Shown here one piece after another: positions 58,864-64,000 of a stretch of DNA of 64,000 nt (positions are counted from its first letter, which is position 1; every line of letters starts with the position of its first letter). The DNA is from Siphonodentalium dalli. Lineage: Eukaryota; Mollusca; Scaphopoda; Gadilida; Siphonodentaliidae. Location: contig CP136063.1 in assembly GCA_032622095.1 (NCBI GenBank), positions 84,233,980 to 84,297,979 on the forward strand, written 5' to 3'. A model generated the notes under the pieces. That model was not told the origin of the DNA. It saw only the letters and a program-made list of their open reading frames with translations, and searched no databases. A program made the translations under genes and the position numbers.

Positions 58864-60330
58864 TCAATGGTGCTGGAAATTCATCCATGATTATAACACT
58901 ATTTTTCATTTTGCGTGACACTTTTGTCATAATTTTTCACAATTAAAAGCGAAAAGAATGTATGCTCTCGGGTGTATTATAGCATAACGGCGGGCGCTTT
59001 CAACTAATTAAACTTGTTTATGCAGATACCTAGTCTCCTAGCAACCGCAAGCTCCTCCCGCCAAAGAATATATGTGGAAACCTCCAAGCGTTGACAATAG
59101 CAATATGTATGTTCTGTTACCACATAATTAAATGTTTTAATTACATAATGTATCTCTATATAGTATAAGGTTTATATATGAAATCAATATATTTTTGTTG
59201 CATTTGTGCTCTTGTAAAATTGTAAGTGGCCGACAAACATAATGCATATCCACGAAGCGAAATCATACCAAGTATGTTTTCGGCCGCTTACAATTTTATA
59301 AGCCCGTAAATGCAACAAAAATAAGTTGATAGCTTATAATTACAACCCGGCACATTAATTTCAACATATGAGAAAGAATTATTCAAGTCTGTCTGTTGTA
59401 GAAAATTACAATTTCCGTTAGTCGAGTATCCAGTTCGAACGATTGGACGAAATTTTGTTGAGCGGTTTTGCCAACAAAGAAATTGTTCAAGGCCGCTCAA
59501 GTCAAAATCGACTTGAATGTAAATAAAATGAAACTGACCCGGGGGAACAATTAAAAATTGTGTCATTAAAAACACGTTTCGAATTTGAAAATACAAATTA
59601 GATACTATATGAATTTCACATGAATCCGACAAATGCATTTACATTCTGCAATTACATCACGAATTTGAAATTACGTCTTCGAAAATTTAATTTGAAGATT
59701 TTCGAATAGCTGTAGGCTGTCAACCATCTCTTTGTTACAGGCGAAGCCAGTTATCACCACAGATACTAAAATTATTGTTAGGCCACTTTTATTATAACAA
59801 AAATGCAACAAAGAGATCAGTTTTGACTTTGAAGCGAATACTTTCAATTCACCTAGAAAGGATCGGTAACCAAGAACACACCATAAACACTAGTTAAATT
59901 AGCAATCGCAACTTCTCGGATTATCGTTCTTGCGAAATAGATCGTATTAATTGCGTACGGAAATTACCGAGGTTTGCCGATTGGTTAAATTAGCGCCGGG
60001 GTCTATCGGCTCCCCGAATGCATACGCCGGTGATTCGACCACTTGCATCTTTATCGAGCAATACAAGAAACGCGTAATTAAGGCGTTGTTATGACTTGTC
60101 CAATCAGAATCGAGGACAATGAAAGAGAAAAATAGAGGTTTAATTATATACACATATGACAAGTGTATATATATATAGCAAAGTTATACCTAAATGTTTA
60201 TGAATGTCCTTATAAGATTTATTTCTGTGCGCGGTGGTTTTACAAACTGTTTAGTGTGCTACTGGTCAAGTATGTTGTCACCGTCAACTTCAAATATGCA
60301 TGCAGTTCTAAATGTCTTTAATCATTGCAG

Positions 60331-60513
60331 CAACCCGCACAGAACCAGCAGGCTAGAACTCAATGTTGCTGGTGTTGTGAATCTGCTCCGATCTCTGGGT
60401 CACTGTCTGTTCTGAAAAAGGGATACGTCCCCGGAGAATTTATTACGTACAGTGGCGCCGCCACCAACGGAACAAACAAACAGACGCAAAAAACGTTAAT
60501 CCAGTTGTTCATG
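60331..60513 (+). CDS. ARRDC: Alpha-arrestin exon 4, copy 2
   Basis: Identical to 52321-52503 (CCWCCESAPISGSLSV onward), phase 0, donor GTAAGC at 60514. It is the nearest exon 4 to the last visible exon at 63649, 3.1 kb away, and joins it in frame. Confidence 0.88.
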
Positions 60514-62669
60514 GTAAGCTATTATCAATTCTTATTAAGGTAGAACACACAAGAGCATATATTTTTTCCATGTCTTTATTTACACTGGATAGAGACAAAA
60601 TTTAGTGTAAATAAAGACATGGAAAAAACTAAAAAAAGTGGGCCGACACATGGTTAGTAAAATCAATAATTCTAAGACAAAATTACTATTTAATTTAAAA
60701 TGTGCGCTTTGTGCACAAATGAGCATATTTCAGCTAGTATCGACGAAAGCTCACACGATGACTCAATGACACATTCTGCGACAACAGTGTTACAATGTTT
60801 CAATAATCCGGGTCATTAATTTAGCTTAAATAAAGAATAAAACATAGGCAACGTTTGAATTAGATTAGGGGAATATGTCCAACCCCTTGAAGTTGACGAG
60901 TAGCATGAAACAATTTAAGGCATGTGAAAATTTACACCAACCCAGCATGTATGTGTACTGTTATGTGGGGGTTTATGTAACCATCTACCAAGCGATAAAC
61001 CACAGTGACCTATCTATGATCGTCGCCAAACACATTGGCCGGTTATCCCTTTCTATATACTAAATGGAGTCTCCCATTCAGTTATAATATTATACATGGG
61101 AATGGTTTATTATTCATTTCGAGGGGTGTTCGCGTAATAAGAGCAGACGATATACAGAAAACAGAAAATACAAGATCAGAATGATTCATATTCATTGGTG
61201 GGAAATGTTCAGACAATAGCGAGTTTGCGATTTCAAACCGGTACGGGTACGGGTACGCGTACGGGTAGCTACCCGTACCGGTACACGTTTTGAAATCGCA
61301 AACTGTTTTACCGGTAGAATTCATCACATCGACTGGTAATGTATGGTGAGCCAACTGCAACAAAACAGATATTATGATATAGATTGTTATTCGCGTTATT
61401 GGCCGATGTTATACTTAGCGTTATGGGTTGTTGGAAATTTGTATTTAGATTAGATGAGCCCCAGGATAATCAGTTGCTTTCATCAAGGACGAGCTAGGTG
61501 GCAGTCGGAAGAGGATGTTGCTTTTCTTTCACTCATATTGGTAACATTTTCAACAATTGGATTCTACAAGTCATAGATCGATCGAGTGTTGACAATAAAT
61601 CGGTTGGATTTTTAAACTTAGAAAATAGATTATGCTAGCTCAAATATACAATTACATGTACGTTATATATAGTTAAAATGTCCAACCAATATTCGGTGTA
61701 AAATGTATTGTTTTACACCAAGGATCTAATATTGTCATACATGTACTTTCAGTTCGATATAATACCGCATTTGTCCCATATTTTAGTTGGGGGATATTTA
61801 GTCATATTAAAGATGCATAATCAATGTTCCCAAGTTACTATTTTGTTGGCTTCGGGGGTAAAACAAAACATTTGATTCGGATCGAGGAACCCACCATCAA
61901 AGCGCAGAGTGATCGGATATCGATTTTTGAAGTTTTTTATTTCTTGAATTGTGTAATTATTTGTGGCCCAGAAAGAGTCATCAAACCTCGGAAAAAAATT
62001 GCGGATGAAGATGCTTAACTCTAAAATCAAGTGGTAATGCGGCCAAAATTACATACTATAGTTGACAGCAGTTAGCATTATTTTGTTGTAATTAATCGAT
62101 TCTGATAACAAAAGCGTATTTTGAAGAAATGTTCGTGTTGTAACTGTATGATATGGGGACCGTCTGATCGGTTGAGTAGCTTTAAGTAAATCTTTGTTTG
62201 GAATCTTTCAACAGATCGAAGGGTCGGCCCGTCGGGGCAAGGGAATATTTATCCCAAGAATTGGGATTGTTGTCTGGATCTAAACCCGGAGGTAGGTTGA
62301 AATGTTTAACTTGGTAACAAAAAAGGTGTCAAAATGTAGTCTGTTTATTATACGGATTGAATAAAGAGCGTTTGCTTCACTTCTGTGCGAAACACAGAAA
62401 ACAGCTGAAACTCGCTCTGCTTATGCTTAGATGTTGTAGAGTATGTATAGGTATTTTTATGTATTTGGCGACCTATATTATCCCCACTACAGTATACACC
62501 AGTATTGTGGTTCAAATGCACCATGTCCGTTCAGATAGTAAATATATATTAAAATGAGAAATCAGTCCCCACCTACATACGATAAGGTAACTAAACGGCA
62601 ATTGTATTCAAATGTGCAATGCATAGATAAATCCACGATATATTTATGTCCTTGTACAATGGGTTGAGA

Positions 62670-63112
62670 CAGGGACGTGACGACATGGGTGTCTTAACCC
62701 CACTCCCTCACCAACTTTGGTCAAATGTTCAACATTTGGAAATTTTATATACCTGACACAACATTTGTTGGAAGTTTCACACAAACAATAGGTTGAAATT
62801 GTTTTCGTAGTTTGATTTTCGAACAATTTATTAGTGGATAATTTTGTAGTTTTTAGACCAACATTGGCATATTTCACTATTTTTGGTAACACAGTTTGGA
62901 CTGAAATGGCTGTCAGAAACAGTTGGAAATTGTTCCAACTTTGGTGTCAGGTCTCAAAATTTCCAACAATTGGAAAGCTTGATGCCAGCCAAGGGGAGGG
63001 GTGGATTTACGCGCAAACTTGTGAATTTGATATGGTTCGAGATGTGTAGTTATATAGAAATTCGAAGGTGGCCCCCTTCCTAACGCGCAGACCATCTATA
63101 GGCATGTCCCTG
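62670..63112. mobile_element. 443 bp CAGGGAC-ended element, copy 2
   Basis: Duplicate of 54659-55101 with scattered base changes, for example GATGCCAGCC for GATGTCAGCC. Confidence 0.6.
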
Positions 63113-63648
63113 CAATGGGCCGAGACTGCGTCTATGGCACCATCTACTCACTCTATTAATCACAACCTGTCATTAATGCAGTGAACAAAGTTGTTAGTGA
63201 AAAAAATCGGCCTTCCGTATTTATCTAAGTGCTAGAAGCCGCCTCGAGATTTGAACACAAATCCTGGGTTAAAATGACAACTTTATCAATAATATTTGCC
63301 CGTGAAATCTTTCAATAAATAGGTTAACGCATAGCTGACTGGAATTTCATGGAATTCATGGACGTTTGAGTGAGAAAATCGTAATGAAAGGCTACCGGTC
63401 AATGGGACAAATCTACCCGTTTCAATTCGCTATCGCTTTATGTGCTGCATTGAAAGTACCCAAGTGACCGTGACGATGTTCACAGATTTACCCGTACCCG
63501 TTCCCGTCGGACGGGTAATGCAAACTCGCTAATAAGTTCAGCAAACGGATATGACAATTTCTTGAACTTATTATCTGAACATTTCCTAAGGGAACTACTC
63601 GCCAATAAGTATTAGTATAGAAGGTTTACATGTAAGTATGATTTTCAG

Positions 63649-63831
63649 GTGACAACTTTCTACGCAAGAGGTGAATCCACAAGTTGGGCAGACATTGTCT
63701 TAAACATTCAAAAGCCACCACTGGGACCGAGGGAGTCTGCCAACTTGCCGAATGAGAGCGTGCAACTGCCCGCGTTACCCCCGTCCTATCTGATGCACTG
63801 TAATATCATCCATATCAAATACTATCTACAG
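63649..63831 (+). CDS. ARRDC: Alpha-arrestin exon 5, residues 224-284 (single copy)
   Basis: Acceptor GATTTTCAG at 63648, phase 0: VTTFYARGESTSWADIVLNI, QKPPLGPRESANLPNESVQL, PALPPSYLMHCNIIHIKYYL, Q. The C-domain signature (G-x-x-x-x-L or V-x-x-P-x-L-P-P-S-x-L/T-x-x-C-N-I-I-x-I-x-Y-x-L) is very clear. 183 bases, donor GTCAGT at 63832. It lies 181 bases beyond the duplicated segment, so only one copy is present. The remaining C domain and any PPxY tail must lie further right. Confidence 0.92.
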
Positions 63832-64000
63832 GTCAGTACCCTCCGCCTCACGTAACATATATACAACGTCTTTGATTGGCTAGCCCGAGAAAGCCGCTCA
63901 CGTAGTATACCACGTGATGATGTACCAAGTCATAAGCCGAACCCTGATGTCAGTGCCAGTATATTCAAACTATCCCGTAATATAATGTGTCTAGTTTCTG
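63832..64000 (+). other. Start of arrestin intron 5, runs off the window
   Basis: After the donor GTCAGT no further coding sequence is seen before the end of the window. Confidence 0.6.

Larger units (their letters stand above)
55455..63465. repeat. Tandem segmental duplication 2, copy 2 (8.0 kb)
   Basis: Second copy of 47443-55454, offset 8010-8012 bases. It ends at CCAAGTGAC (63468), 180 bases before the last visible exon. The near-identity extends through all introns. Confidence 0.97.

Noticed and set aside
62357-62557. 66-codon + strand frame, identical at 54346-54546
   Set aside because: It lies in a reversed dispersed repeat, and identity between copies is due to the 8 kb duplication, not to selection.
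1-64000. tRNA or rRNA genes
   Set aside because: No cloverleaf with A and B boxes and no rRNA-like conserved blocks were found by eye on either strand; a dedicated scan could not be run.

Overview
The window is animal nuclear DNA. It is AT-rich, has almost no long open frames, and carries GT-AG spliced exons inside dense fields of decayed retrotransposons, inverted-repeat DNA elements, minisatellites and homopolymer C tracts. Nothing looks bacterial, viral or organellar. The mix of repeats and the type of LINE proteins suggest a marine invertebrate, most likely a lophotrochozoan such as a mollusc; that placement is inference.

Only one host gene can be supported: an alpha-arrestin (arrestin domain-containing, ARRDC type) on the + strand. 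Exon 1 is at 39407-39527 and the last visible exon at 63649-63831, with the 3' end beyond the window. Exons 2-4 lie in an 8.0 kb segment (47443-55454) repeated almost identically in tandem (55455-63465). Splicing phases show that both copies cannot be used in series: exon 4 joins the final exon in phase, but joining exon 4 to the second exon 2 gives a stop within a few codons. Exon 3 carries an in-frame TAG in both copies, which a second in-frame acceptor 42 bases downstream would remove.

The rest is mobile or repetitive. 0-9 kb: foldbacks, a LINE 3' tail, a ~160 bp satellite array and a minus-strand pseudogene of a multicopy invertebrate protein family. 9.7-11.1 kb: a small transposon with clear target duplications, then minisatellites. 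11.3-26.4 kb: a minus-strand non-LTR retrotransposon with ORF1 and ORF2, whose 5' half and upstream DNA form a second tandem duplication (13880-20512 and 20513-26424); only one copy carries a 707 bp insertion. 27-35 kb: hairpin repeats, a + strand LINE reverse transcriptase pseudogene, a ~1.7 kb imperfect palindrome, two identical 179 bp direct repeats about 5.0 kb apart, and a LINE endonuclease fragment split by a 986 bp inverted-repeat element. 35-39.4 kb: dispersed repeats upstream of the arrestin gene. 39.5-47.9 kb: intron 1, holding a LINE ORF1 relic (+), a LINE endonuclease/RT relic (-) and an 18 bp minisatellite.

Both large tandem duplications could be real recent events or false duplications from assembly; long reads across the junctions would decide.
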